The notes under the pieces were generated by a model. The model did no database searches and was not told where the DNA came from. It saw only the letters and a list, made by a program, of their open reading frames with translations. A stretch of DNA of 64,000 nt from Streptomyces sp. SAI-127 (lineage in GTDB: Bacteria > Actinomycetota > Actinomycetes > Streptomycetales > Streptomycetaceae), in the NCBI RefSeq assembly GCF_029894425.1, contig NZ_JARXYJ010000001.1, positions 7,336,501-7,400,500 on the forward strand, given 5' to 3'. The translations under genes and the position numbers were made by a program. Of this stretch, positions 41,133 to 50,274 are shown in pieces (positions within the stretch are counted from its first letter, which is position 1; each line of letters starts with the position of its first letter).

Positions 41133-44100
41133 CTAGCAATGACTGCGAGCAGTAGCAGTCGGTTGTATGGCACTTCTGTCGGTCTGCGGGGCGTTGGTTC
41201 GACTCGATGGTTCGGCGGTGGCTGCGAGCAGGGCGGCGTCGTCGTCGACCCGGTCGGGGGTGTTCAGCAGTTCCAGGGCCCGTTCGGTGATTCGCTGGGG
41301 GTCGGAGCGGGCGGTGGCGGGCAGCGTGGCGCAGGTTCGGCGCAGGGCCGCCAGGCCGTCGTCCAGGGACAGGGACCGGTTTTCCACCAGGCCGTCGGTG
41401 TACAGCAGCAGGCCTGTGCCGGGCGGGAACGCCACCTCGCGGTCGACCGGGGTGCTGCCCAGACCCAGGGGCAGTGCCGGGGGCAGCTCCAGGTAGGCGG
41501 TGTCGGCGGCTATCAGGAGGGGCGGCAGGTGTCCGCTGGCGGCGTAGCGCAGGCGGTGCTGGTTGGGGTTGTAGACCGCGTAGAGGCAGGTGGCGAAGCG
41601 GTCGGTGGCGAGCGACTGCAGATAGGCGTCCAGCCTGGTCAGCACCTGGGCCGGGCCGGCGCCCTCCAGGGCGAGGCTGTGCAGGGCGGAGCGGAGTTGG
41701 CCCATCAGGGTGGCGGCTTCCACGTCGTGGCCCATGACGTCGCCGATGGCCAGCCCCACGGCGCCGTCGGGCAGGGCGAGAACGTCGTACCAGTCGCCGC
41801 CGACCTCGGCGCCGCGGTTGCTGGCCCGATAGTGGGTGGCCAGGCGCACTCCGGGCAGCTGGGGCAGGCGGTGGGGCAGCAGGGCGCGCTGCAGGGTCAG
41901 GGCGAGGCGGCGCTCGTTGTGGTACCGGGTGGCGTTGTCGTAGGCCAGGGCCAGGCGGTGGGCGAGGTTCTCCAGATACTTGTGTTCGACCGCGGAATAG
42001 CCGCCGGTGTGCCGGACCAGTACCAGGGCCCCCAGCGTCTGGTCGTGGGCGTGCAGCGGCAGGGCCAGCACGGCGGCGGGCGCCGGGTGCGGGCCGACTG
42101 GGGCTGGGGCGTTGCCGTTGATCGCGCGGGTGGCGGCGGTGGCCAGGGCCTCGCGGGCAAGAAGGGGGGTGCCGGCGATGTACGGCGGGGGCGACTGCGC
42201 CGGGGCGGGTGCCGCAGAGGTGAGGTGGATGCTGATCTGGTCGGCGAAGTCGGGCAGCAGGATCTGACCGGCGGTCTGCAGTATCTGGTCCGGGTCGAGG
42301 GTGGCGGACAATCGCAGGCCCGCGTCGGCCAGGGAGGCCAGCACGGCCAGCTGGTTGCGGGTCTCGGTCAGGGCCTGTTCGCGCAGCCGGGACAGTTCCA
42401 ACCCGGTGCGGACACGCGCCAGCAGCTGGCGTGCGGAGAAGGGTTTGGCCAGGTAGTCGTCGGCGCCGGCGTGCCGGCCCTGCATGGATTCCTCCTCGCC
42501 GGCGCGGGCGGTGAGCAGGACGATGGGCAGGCGGGCGGTGCGCGGGTCGGCGCGGAGCGCCCGGACCAGCTCGAAGCCGTCCATGCGGGGCATCATCACG
42601 TCGCTGAGCACCATCTCCACCGGCTGCGCCAGGGCCGTCTCCAGGGCGGCCCGGCCGTCGGCGGCGAGCAGCACGTCGTAGTCGGGCTGTAGGAGCTGGG
42701 TGAGGTAGGCGCGCATGTCGGCGTTGTCGTCGACGACCAGCAGGCGGGCCCGGTGGGGGCGGTCGTGGGGGCGGTCGGATTCGTGCGGGCCGGGACCGTG
42801 GAGGGCATCGTGGGTCGCGGGAGCGTGCGGGGTGCGTGCCGCGGAGGTGGCCGCGGCGGGGACGGGGTCGGCCGCCAGCCAGCCCAGCGCCTCGTCCACG
42901 TAGGCCGCCGTGCGGCCGGGCCGGTCGCCTCCGCCTTCCCTGGGGATCTCCCCGGGGGATCCGGCGCCGGCCTCGGGCGGGGCCGGGCGGGGCCGCTGGG
43001 CGGTGGCGAAGGGGAGGTCCACGGTGAGGGTGGTGCCCTGGCCGAGGCGGCTGTCCACGCCGACGGTGCCGCCGTGCGCTTCCACCAGATCCTTGACCAG
43101 CACCAGGCCCAGGCCGCTGCCCTCGTGGGAGCGGGAGCGGGCGCCGCGGACCCTGTGGAAGCGCTCGAACAGGCGCGGCAGCTCGTCCGCGGGGATGCCG
43201 GTGCCGGTATCGGTCACGGTCAGCCTGGCCCAGTCGCTGGCCGCGGCCACCTGGACCTGGGCGCCGCCGGTGAAGGTGAACTTCAGGGCGTTGCTGAGCA
43301 GGTTGAGGATGACCTTCTCCCACATCTCCCGGTCCAGGGGCACCGGCTTGGGCAGCGGCGGGCAGTCCACGTCCAGCGTCAGCCCTGCCGCCTCGAAGGC
43401 GGACCGGAACACCCCGGCCAGCTCGGCCGTGGCGCTGGCGAGGTCGACCGGCTCGAGGGCCGGGTGCGTCTGCCCGGCCTCGGCACGGGCGACGTCCAGG
43501 AGGGTGTTGACCTGCTTCAGCAGGCGCAGGGCGCCGCGCTCGGCCAGCTCCAGCTGCTCGCGCCGCTCGGGCCGGTCCTCGTCGGCCAGGGCCTGCTGGA
43601 GCGGGCCCAGGAGCAGGGTGAGCGGGGTGCGGAACTCGTGGCTGACGTTGGCGAAGAAGGTGGTCTTGGCCCGGTCGAGCTCGGCCAGCGCCTCCGCCCG
43701 CCTGCGCTGCTCTTCGTGCGCGAGCGCGGCCGACAGCGCCCCGGCCACAGCTGAGGCGAGCACCTCCAGGAAGTCGTAGTAGGCCCCGCCCGGGGGGAAG
43801 CAGGGGTTGACGCCCACCACCAGCACGCCCTCCACCTGGCCCGCGCAGTGCAGCGGAAGGGCCAGAGCCTGCTCGACCGGGAGCAGGGAGGCCGCGGCGT
43901 GCTGCCCGGCCATGCTGCCGCCGGTGAACGCGGCGGCCGGCAGCGTGGCCGGGGCACCGTCGGCGACCACCTGCGCCAGCCGGGCCGCCGCCTCCGGCCC
44001 GTCGGCCGCATTCAGCGAGACGGTCTCGGGCGCCGACCGGAGCCCGGTGGAGGCCGCCGGCCGCTGCATCCCTGGCTCGGAAGCCAGATACACGCCCAGA

Positions 44101-44720
44101 AACGGGATCTCGTCGGGGTAGGAGCCCGCCACCTCGGCGACCACACGGGCGACCTCGCCCGGAGTGGGCAGCCCGGCCGTGCGCGTGCCGGTCTCGCTCA
44201 GCAGGCGCAGCCGGCGCTCGCCCAGTACCCGGCCGGTGGTCTCGGTGAGGATCTGCAGCACGCCGCCGGCGGTGCCGTCATCCAGCAGCACGGGCTGGAA
44301 GGCGGAGTCGAAGTAGCACTGCTCCAAAAAGCCGTGGCGCTCCATGATGAGCAGCTCATCCGGGACCAGCAGGGGCTTGCGGGTGTCGGTCACATAGTGG
44401 AAGTGGGAGCTCACGGGGTGGGCCCAGACCTCGGGGAACACTTCCTTATAGGGCCTGCCGAGCGCCCAGGGGTGTTTGGCGCCGACAATGGGTGTGGAGC
44501 CCAAGTTGTACAGCGTGGCGAATTCCGCCCCCCAGTACAGAGCCATCCCATGCGCAGAGGTGAGCATGAGGCGCAGGGTGTCCACCAGGGGCCCCGGCCA
44601 GGAGACGGGGGGCCCGAGCGGCGTCGCCGCCCAGTCGATCCCTGACAGCAGCTCGCCGAACGCGCCGCCCTCGGAGAACACCCGGGCCGCCGCGGTGCGC
44701 GGGTCATCGCGCCGGGTCAT
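41133..44720 (-). CDS. hybrid histidine kinase / receiver / SpoIIE-type PP2C phosphatase
   Basis: This 1195-residue signalling protein starts at the ATG with GGAGG eight bases upstream. It has an N-terminal PAS-like region (~25-165) and a GAF-like region (~180-340). HisKA carries the phosphoacceptor H361 in FFANVSHEFRTP. HATPase has NLLSNALKF (N box), VTDTGTGIP and GSGLGLVLVK. The receiver's Asp is in MVLSDVMMPRMDG (~707), with LLTA and KPF following. A second GAF (~790-920) leads to a C-terminal SpoIIE PP2C domain (~945-1170) with GGDWYDV, IGDVMGHD, SGHLPPLL and LLLYTDGLVE. All key residues are present. SpoIIE-type phosphatases act on anti-anti-sigma factors, so the protein may feed a sigma-B-like stress switch; no such partner is nearby. 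IS5-type debris flanks it on both sides. Confidence 0.92.
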   Translation of the reverse strand: MTRRDDPRTAAARVFSEGGAFGELLSGIDWAATPLGPPVSWPGPLVDTLRLMLTSAHGMALYWGAEFATLYNLGSTPIVGAKHPWALGRPYKEVFPEVWAHPVSSHFHYVTDTRKPLLVPDELLIMERHGFLEQCYFDSAFQPVLLDDGTAGGVLQILTETTGRVLGERRLRLLSETGTRTAGLPTPGEVARVVAEVAGSYPDEIPFLGVYLASEPGMQRPAASTGLRSAPETVSLNAADGPEAAARLAQVVADGAPATLPAAAFTGGSMAGQHAAASLLPVEQALALPLHCAGQVEGVLVVGVNPCFPPGGAYYDFLEVLASAVAGALSAALAHEEQRRRAEALAELDRAKTTFFANVSHEFRTPLTLLLGPLQQALADEDRPERREQLELAERGALRLLKQVNTLLDVARAEAGQTHPALEPVDLASATAELAGVFRSAFEAAGLTLDVDCPPLPKPVPLDREMWEKVILNLLSNALKFTFTGGAQVQVAAASDWARLTVTDTGTGIPADELPRLFERFHRVRGARSRSHEGSGLGLVLVKDLVEAHGGTVGVDSRLGQGTTLTVDLPFATAQRPRPAPPEAGAGSPGEIPREGGGDRPGRTAAYVDEALGWLAADPVPAAATSAARTPHAPATHDALHGPGPHESDRPHDRPHRARLLVVDDNADMRAYLTQLLQPDYDVLLAADGRAALETALAQPVEMVLSDVMMPRMDGFELVRALRADPRTARLPIVLLTARAGEEESMQGRHAGADDYLAKPFSARQLLARVRTGLELSRLREQALTETRNQLAVLASLADAGLRLSATLDPDQILQTAGQILLPDFADQISIHLTSAAPAPAQSPPPYIAGTPLLAREALATAATRAINGNAPAPVGPHPAPAAVLALPLHAHDQTLGALVLVRHTGGYSAVEHKYLENLAHRLALAYDNATRYHNERRLALTLQRALLPHRLPQLPGVRLATHYRASNRGAEVGGDWYDVLALPDGAVGLAIGDVMGHDVEAATLMGQLRSALHSLALEGAGPAQVLTRLDAYLQSLATDRFATCLYAVYNPNQHRLRYAASGHLPPLLIAADTAYLELPPALPLGLGSTPVDREVAFPPGTGLLLYTDGLVENRSLSLDDGLAALRRTCATLPATARSDPQRITERALELLNTPDRVDDDAALLAATAEPSSRTNAPQTDRSAIQPTATARSHC

Positions 44721-44876
44721 CGAGAAATCCTCCTGGCGCCTGCGTGATCCGCCCGCGCCTCCCAAGGCTGCCGACGGCCACTCGCTGCGGACCTCCCAGG
44801 CAGATCGGACGCCGGATCCGACAGTTCTGACGACACTTCTGCCCGAATTGTCCATATGTAGCAATTAAAAACCTAT

Positions 44877-45083
44877 TTGATCAGAAGTGTACGCCTGCAA
44901 CCGCACGCCGACGGCGATGATCGTCGACTCACAGTCCCTGCGGCCGGCCGACACGTCGGCGCCGACGGGCAAGGCCGGGACCGCGCGAAGAAGGCGGCCG
45001 GCCGCAAGGGGCACGTGGCCGTGGACTGCCTGGGCCAACTGCTCCTGGTGCTGGCCACCGCTCGGGCATGGCTTCGCCGGTGA
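44877..45083 (+). pseudogene. frameshifted middle fragment of an IS5-type transposase
   Basis: One frame reads AMIVDSQSLRPADTSAPTG, and the next frame continues RDRAKKAAGRKGHVAVDCLGQLLLVLATA. Together they match the first DDE block of IS5-family enzymes (DSQS...GRK.H..VD.LG). A single-base shift near 44970 breaks it. No start is adjacent. This fragment lies in the 44721-45390 gap upstream of the kinase gene. Confidence 0.7.
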
Positions 45084-45266
45084 GCGGTTGTACTGGACGA
45101 CGAACCGCGTGGCGTGATCGGCGCGTTTGTGGGCCCAGTCGACGAGCGGGTCAGCGTATCCGCCGCTGTCCCACACCAGGGTGATCCTGCGGTGCGGTGA
45201 GCGGAGCCGGGTAACCCCGACCACCAAGGCCAGCGGCTCCGCGTGACCGTCTCTGATCAGCACCAC
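45069..45266 (-). pseudogene. second IS5-type transposase fragment, opposite strand
   Basis: The minus strand reads RSPHRRITLVWDSGGYADPLVDWAHKRADHATRFVVQ, the block that normally follows the one at 44877-45083 in IS5-type transposases (I.LVWAD.GY...LV.W). It is in the opposite orientation and abuts the first fragment, so an inversion has scrambled the element. Confidence 0.65.
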
Positions 45267-45334
45267 TTCGGAAGCACAGAGCCTTCCGTTGAGATCACCA
45301 ACATTCAGACTGGCTGAGGTGGCCCAGCTGACGA

Positions 45335-45364
45335 AAGGGCCTCCGGTTCGGAACGGAGGCCCTT
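45335..45364 (-). terminator. terminator downstream of the GH51 gene
   Basis: AAGGGCCTCCG (45335-45345) pairs perfectly with CGGAGGCCCTT (45354-45364) around an 8-base loop, 27 bases beyond the GH51 stop. Because it is symmetrical it could also stop transcription from the left. Confidence 0.85.
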
Positions 45365-45390
45365 ACTGAGCCTTCGGAGGCTTGCAGGTC

Positions 45391-48000
45391 TCAGGTCAAG
45401 GTGAGCTCGAGCACCGTCACCGACAGCGGTGGCAGCGTGCTCGTGAACGTCGCCGCCGCGCCGGTCACCGTGCGGGAAGTGGGCACGAGCGTGTCGGGCG
45501 CGGTCAGGGTGTTCGTCGTAGCAGGGGACGGGCCCGACAGGACCGTGGCCGTGGCGGTCTTCCTGACCCCCTTCGCCAAGCCCTGGAGTTCCACCGGCAC
45601 ATCCACCTTCTCCGTCCCGTAGTTCACCAGCGCCAGATACAGCCGCTTCCCGGAGCGCGTGGCCACCGTCGCCAAGCCCGGCAGCGCGCGTGCCGTGGCC
45701 GGAAGGACCGTGTCGCCCAGGTTGCTCGTCAGCATCTGCTGGGCCCAGTAGCTGGGGGAGACATAGCTCGTGAGGTTGTCGTAGGCGATCAGGTTCGTAG
45801 CCCAGACGTTGTTCTTCACGTGGGAGAACAACGGGGCGTAGCACTCCATCAAGACCTGGTCCGAGTTGCGGATCAGGCCTGCCAGCCAAGCCGCGTCGCC
45901 CAGAGCTGCGTTCAGGTCGGGGGTCGGGCGGCCCTCCTGCGCCGCCCACTCGCCTACGAAGACCTTCGTCGAGGCGCGGTCCCTGTTGTCGTACTTGTGG
46001 GTGGCGGCCTGGGCTGCGGACGGGGCCAGGTAATAGTGCTCGTCTATCAGGTCCGGGGTGCGGCTCGTCACCGTTGTCGTCGCGATCAGCTTCAGGTGTG
46101 GGTACTTCGCCTTGATCGCGTCGTAGAAGTCCGTGAAGCGGGAGTCGTACGAGCCCGATCCGTCGAACCAGTCCTCGTTGCCTATCTCCACGTACTCCAG
46201 GGGGAACGGCTTCGGGTGGCCGTCGGCCGCACGCCGGGCGCCCCAGGTGCTGGTGACCGGGCCCGTGACGTACTCAATCTCGTCCAGGGCGTCCTGGATG
46301 TACGGCTTGAGTGCGTCGCCCGTGACGTGTTCGCCCTTCAGGGTGTAGCCGGCGAAGACGGCCAGGACCGGTTGGGCCTTCATGTCCTCGACCCACTGCA
46401 GGTACTCCAGAACACCCAGTCCGTCCGTGGACCAGTAGCCCCACGCGTCGTCCATGTGGCCGGGGCGCTCCCAGACCGGGCCGATCGTGTTCTTCCAGTT
46501 GAAGCGGGTCGCGATCGTGTTGCCCTCGAGGAAGTTGCCGCCGGGGAAGCGCAGGAACTTCGGCTTCAGGGCTACCAGTTTCTCCATCAGGTCGATGCGC
46601 AGGCCGTTGGGGCGGTTGTTGTACGTGGGCGGGAAGAGGGAGACGTGCTGGAGCCACAGCGTCTCGCCCGCGGCGGTCGGGTCGGTCGTGGTTACGGTCA
46701 GCCTTGCGTCGCCCGTTATCGGGGCGCCCGAACCCGTGCTCAGGGTCAGTTCGAAGGGGCGGTCGGGGAAGGCCGTACCGATGTGCGCGATCCTCGCGGA
46801 GGCGTACACCGTTCCCCCGTCCGCCGACTCGATCGACACCGTCAGGGGACCGATCCCGCGCGATGCCTTCGCGAACAGGCGGGCCGTGTACGTGGTTCGG
46901 GGGCGCACCGGGATGCCCCAGAAGCCGTCGTTCGCAACACCGGCTCGGCTGCCGGCCCCTGTGCCGCTCGGCAGTACCACCTTGAGGGAGCGGTTCAGCG
47001 CCTCGTTCAACGGCGTGGCCGTGTCCAGCGTCAGCGTCGTGCCGCCCACCGCGGACCAGTGGACCGGTGACGTGTCGCTGGCCATCATCGAGCGGTTCTG
47101 CACCAGTTCGGCGTAGATGCCGCCCTCGCCGGAGTGGTTGATGTCCTCGAACATCAGGCCCGGGAGGATGGGGGAGACCGCGTGAGCAGGATTCGCTACG
47201 TCCACGCTGAGCAGTGGGGTCGTGGTCTCCACCGGGACGCCGGCCAGCGTTGCCACCTGTTCTGAGGTGAGAGCTGTCGGGAACATTTGTACGTCGTCGA
47301 TCAGGCCGTGCCACTGGTCTACCTGTCCGCCGCCGTACAGCGCGCGGCCGATGGCGGTGGCGCCTGTGCCTGCCCAGCCTGCCGTGTAGGCGGTCTCGCC
47401 TTCGAGCACGCCGTTGACGTACAGGCGGGTGACGCCTGCCGCGGCGTCGCTGACGCCGACCAGGTGGGTCCAGGTTCCGGCGGTCGGGGCGGAGGCGGCG
47501 GCCGCGACAGCGGCTCCCTGGGTGGCGTCGGACGCGAGGCGGGCGAAGGCGAAGGTGCCGGTGTCGTCTCGTAGGCCCAGGTAGAAGGCGCTGACCACCT
47601 TGCCGTCGATGCTGACTGCGGTCTGGTAGCCGCCCAGTTGGGCGAGGTTGACCCAGGCAGACACCGAGAAGGCCTTCGAGGTGTCGACGACCGGTCCGGA
47701 CGCGGTGGCGTTGCCGCCCGCCGTGAGGCTCAGGCTGTGGGCGCCGACCTTGCCGGTGTCCCAGCCGGCCGCGCCCTGGAGCGTGGCGGTGTGGGCGTTG
47801 CCGGACGCGTCGGCGGCGGTGGTGCCGGAGCCTTCGTCGAAGCTCCAGTGCGCGGCCGCGGCGGGGAGGACGACGGGAGCGGCCACGGCTGCGGGAGCGG
47901 CGACAGCGGGAACGGATCCGGCGAAGGTCCCGGCCAGGGACGTGACACCGATGGCGGTCAGGACGGTCCTGCGGGACGGTCCGGCGGCTTCTGAGGGCAT
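45391..48000 (-). CDS. secreted GH51 alpha-L-arabinofuranosidase with LamG domain
   Basis: This 869-residue exported enzyme has a twin-arginine-type signal (SRRTVLTAIGVTSLAG, Ala-rich cleavage region near 40). Residues ~48-250 are a concanavalin-like LamG domain (WSFDEGSG, FSVSAWVNL, WHGLIDDVQMFPTALT) that probably binds polysaccharide. The GH51 barrel follows: GLMFEDINHSGEGGIYAELVQNRS, LRFPGGNFLEGN, the acid/base Glu in VEIGNEDWF, the nucleophile Glu in VFVGEWAA, and a C-terminal beta domain. It removes alpha-L-arabinofuranosyl side groups from arabinan or arabinoxylan. Most GH51 enzymes are intracellular and ~500 residues; the export signal and extra domain place this one outside the cell. 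A terminator separates it from the GH54 gene, so it has its own promoter within 48001-48065. Confidence 0.92.
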   Translation of the reverse strand: MPSEAAGPSRRTVLTAIGVTSLAGTFAGSVPAVAAPAAVAAPVVLPAAAAHWSFDEGSGTTAADASGNAHTATLQGAAGWDTGKVGAHSLSLTAGGNATASGPVVDTSKAFSVSAWVNLAQLGGYQTAVSIDGKVVSAFYLGLRDDTGTFAFARLASDATQGAAVAAAASAPTAGTWTHLVGVSDAAAGVTRLYVNGVLEGETAYTAGWAGTGATAIGRALYGGGQVDQWHGLIDDVQMFPTALTSEQVATLAGVPVETTTPLLSVDVANPAHAVSPILPGLMFEDINHSGEGGIYAELVQNRSMMASDTSPVHWSAVGGTTLTLDTATPLNEALNRSLKVVLPSGTGAGSRAGVANDGFWGIPVRPRTTYTARLFAKASRGIGPLTVSIESADGGTVYASARIAHIGTAFPDRPFELTLSTGSGAPITGDARLTVTTTDPTAAGETLWLQHVSLFPPTYNNRPNGLRIDLMEKLVALKPKFLRFPGGNFLEGNTIATRFNWKNTIGPVWERPGHMDDAWGYWSTDGLGVLEYLQWVEDMKAQPVLAVFAGYTLKGEHVTGDALKPYIQDALDEIEYVTGPVTSTWGARRAADGHPKPFPLEYVEIGNEDWFDGSGSYDSRFTDFYDAIKAKYPHLKLIATTTVTSRTPDLIDEHYYLAPSAAQAATHKYDNRDRASTKVFVGEWAAQEGRPTPDLNAALGDAAWLAGLIRNSDQVLMECYAPLFSHVKNNVWATNLIAYDNLTSYVSPSYWAQQMLTSNLGDTVLPATARALPGLATVATRSGKRLYLALVNYGTEKVDVPVELQGLAKGVRKTATATVLSGPSPATTNTLTAPDTLVPTSRTVTGAAATFTSTLPPLSVTVLELTLT

Positions 48001-48065
48001 GCTCAGTTCCTTCGTGTCAGATGTAACTAGATGAACCCAAATAAACCCAGGTGAACCGATGAAGC

Positions 48066-48102
48066 GCGGGCCCGTCGGCGGGGAGGGGGCCGACGGGCCC
48101 GC
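48066..48102 (-). terminator. terminator downstream of the GH54 gene
   Basis: GCGGGCCCGTCGGC (48066-48079) pairs with GCCGACGGGCCCGC (48089-48102), a perfect 14-bp stem with a 9-base loop, 19 bases beyond the GH54 stop and 65 bases before the GH51 start. Confidence 0.85.
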
Positions 48103-48121
48103 GATGGCCCCGACCGTCAGG

Positions 48122-49675
48122 TCACGGCGCGATGTTCCACTGCTGGCACGCGTTGTCGAGCTGCTGCCACTGGCGGACCGCCGTGCCGTTGGCCGTTCCG
48201 CAGTTCGCCACGTCCAACGCCATGCCGGTGTTGACGTTGGTGATCGTGTAGTGGCTGCCGGCCTTGGTGACGTCCCACTGCTGGCAGGTGTTACCGAGCG
48301 AGGCCCAGAGTTGGACGGCCGTGCCGTTGCTCTGCCCGCAGTTCTTGTCGTCCAGGACCGTGCCGCTGTTGGCGTTGGTGATCGTGTAGTGGCCGTTGCC
48401 CGCGCTGGCGAACTTCCACTGCTGGCAGGTGTTGCCGAGTGAGGCCCAGATGTCGATCGACGTGCCGTTGGCGGTGCCGCAGTTGACCGCGTCCAGGACC
48501 TTGCCGGAGTTGGCGTTGGTCAGGCGGTAGGCGGTGCCGGTGACCGGGAAGTTCGCGGCGGGGGTGGTGTAGCCGACGGAGGTGATGTTGGCCTGTACGG
48601 CGTTGTCGGCGGCGTCGGTCGGGTAGCCGGAGGTCATGACGCCCTCGAAGAAGGAGCCGTCGGAGCCGTTGCTGTTGTCACCGCCGGTGCCGAGGACGAT
48701 GGCGCCCTCCAAGTGCATCGGGGTGTATCCGCCGAGGTTGGGCAAGGCCCCGTTGTACCAGGTGGTCAGTGAGCCTGATTGGGCGTTGCCGCCCTTGATC
48801 GCGTAGGTGGTCGTGCCGTTGTTCTTCTCCAAGGCGGTGACGTACTCGCTGGAGTTGCCCTTGTTGTTCGAGTTCGAGCCGTTCCCTCCGAAGAAGAGCC
48901 CGTTCTCCAGGTCCGCCTCGACCCAGGGGCCCGATCCGGCGCCGGAACACGAGAACCAGCACTCCGTACCGAAGTTGATCGCGTCCATGTGGCCATTGCC
49001 GGTGTCGTTGCCGGAAGTCTCGGCGTTGCCGTAGTCGAAGCAGCACCGGTTGTTCACGTGGTGGCCGCTGGTCACCATGTACGCGCCCTCGGGCGAGCTG
49101 CCGGTGGCGATGCCCGTGGTGCTGTTGTCGCGGTAGCCGACGCCGGCGGACACGAAGACGCCGTACGCCGCGTGGCCGCCGACCGTGACCGGAAGGGCGT
49201 TGGCGATCGCGCCCACATCCTGGCCGCCGTTGCCGCCGGGCCCCTCGATGGTCAGGTCGTTGTGGTTCGAGCTCTGGTCGTAGATCTCGGTGATGGTGCA
49301 GGTCGTCCCGGAGCAGAAGGAGTCCTGGGCCGCCGCGTTGGCGTAGCCGCCGGTGCTGAGGACGCCGATGTTGGTGGTCGCGCCGTCCGAAGCGCGTTTG
49401 ACCTGGTAGAGGGAGCCGCTGTAGGAGGCGTAGAGCGCCCGCGTGGTGCTGTGTGCCGCGGCGCACGGTGTCCCCGCGGAGGCGTAGATGTCGCAGGGCA
49501 GGGAGGTGGCGGCCGCTGCTGTGCCCGCGGTGCCGACGACCCCGGCCAGGATGCCCCCGATGAGCGTGAGGATCGCGCCCAGTGTCAGCAGGAGCCCTCT
49601 CTGGCGCGGGCCTCGCAGTCGGCTTCTCACCCGACTGCTCACTCGGCCTGTCACTCGACTCACTCGACCTGTCAC
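48122..49675 (-). CDS. secreted GH54 alpha-L-arabinofuranosidase with ricin-type lectin tail
   Basis: From the GTG at 49675 (GAAGAGG upstream) the product has 517 residues. The leader is unusually Arg-rich (TGRVSRVTGRVSSRVRSRLRG) before the hydrophobic core (LLLTLGAILTLIGGILAGVVG) and AAAA cleavage region. The GH54 catalytic domain spans ~60-375: LPCDIYASAGTPCAAAHSTTRALY, EIYDQSSNHNDL, INFGTECWFS (probable nucleophile Glu) and GGDNSNGSDGSFFEGVMTSGYP (probable acid/base Asp). Fungal GH54 enzymes carry a CBM42; here the C-terminal ~130 residues are ricin-type/CBM13 repeats with three QxW motifs (CQQWKF, CQQWDV, CQQWNI). It should trim arabinose from arabinoxylan or arabinan. An operator-like palindrome lies 60 bases upstream. 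Confidence 0.9.
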   Translation of the reverse strand: MTGRVSRVTGRVSSRVRSRLRGPRQRGLLLTLGAILTLIGGILAGVVGTAGTAAAATSLPCDIYASAGTPCAAAHSTTRALYASYSGSLYQVKRASDGATTNIGVLSTGGYANAAAQDSFCSGTTCTITEIYDQSSNHNDLTIEGPGGNGGQDVGAIANALPVTVGGHAAYGVFVSAGVGYRDNSTTGIATGSSPEGAYMVTSGHHVNNRCCFDYGNAETSGNDTGNGHMDAINFGTECWFSCSGAGSGPWVEADLENGLFFGGNGSNSNNKGNSSEYVTALEKNNGTTTYAIKGGNAQSGSLTTWYNGALPNLGGYTPMHLEGAIVLGTGGDNSNGSDGSFFEGVMTSGYPTDAADNAVQANITSVGYTTPAANFPVTGTAYRLTNANSGKVLDAVNCGTANGTSIDIWASLGNTCQQWKFASAGNGHYTITNANSGTVLDDKNCGQSNGTAVQLWASLGNTCQQWDVTKAGSHYTITNVNTGMALDVANCGTANGTAVRQWQQLDNACQQWNIAP

Positions 49676-49734
49676 GGTGAACCTCTTCCGTCGTTGGTTC
49701 TTCTCTCGTCCGGCGCCTTGTGCTCCGGGAGACA

Positions 49735-49756
49735 GAAATGTGGGCGCTAACATTTC
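49735..49756. promoter_or_regulatory. LacI-type operator upstream of the GH54 gene
   Basis: GAAATGT (49735-49741) and ACATTTC (49750-49756) form a perfect inverted repeat around GGGCGCTA. It lies 60 bases before the GH54 start and shares 18 of 21 positions with the site at 50182-50202. LacI-family sites typically centre on a CG step within such palindromes. Binding by the regulator at 50275 is inferred. Confidence 0.65.
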
Positions 49757-50181
49757 GGGCCCTCGGATCGGCACACATGCGAGTCGGCGCACATGCGAGC
49801 TGTACGGGAGGGCGAGGGGAGGGGGAGGGCCGGACTGGGCGATCCGCAGATCGTGCAGCGTCGTCGAGAGTGTCACTGCTGGTCAGGGCGGCGGATCGGT
49901 CCGGAGTGGGGGGCTTGTGCGGGTGCCGTTCTCGCGCGGTCGGCGAGTTGGGCGGCCGCTTTTGTGGCACCGTCTTTTTACGGCCGGATGAATACCGGGT
50001 CAACATGGTCGAACAGTCAAGAGTGCGGAAACAAAAGCTGTGCCGTCTGTTTACCCGGGTGCGCGGCGTTGCCGGAAGGGGCGTTCGCGTGGACAGTACT
50101 GCCAGGTCACAAGCCTCTTTGCCTGCGCGTCGAAGTCCGCAAAACGCGGAATCGAGGGACCCGACCTGCCTTGCCGCCGAG

Positions 50182-50202
50182 GAATGTGTGCGCTAACAAT
50201 TC
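50182..50202. promoter_or_regulatory. LacI-type operator upstream of the regulator gene
   Basis: GAATGT, GTGCGCTA and ACAATTC follow one another at 50182-50202, with the same spacing as at 49735-49756. The site lies 72 bases before the regulator start, so the regulator probably controls itself. Confidence 0.65.
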
Positions 50203-50274
50203 GTCACAGCCTGCCGCTCCCACCGGAGAAGCAGCTGATCGACGACAACACGACGGTGTGTGAGGAGGCGGGAC

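Larger units (their letters stand above)
49676..50274. other. divergent regulatory gap between GH54 and the LacI regulator
   Basis: The 599-base gap separates the divergent GH54 and regulator genes and carries two copies of an operator-like element, listed separately. No gene is supported within it. Confidence 0.6.
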
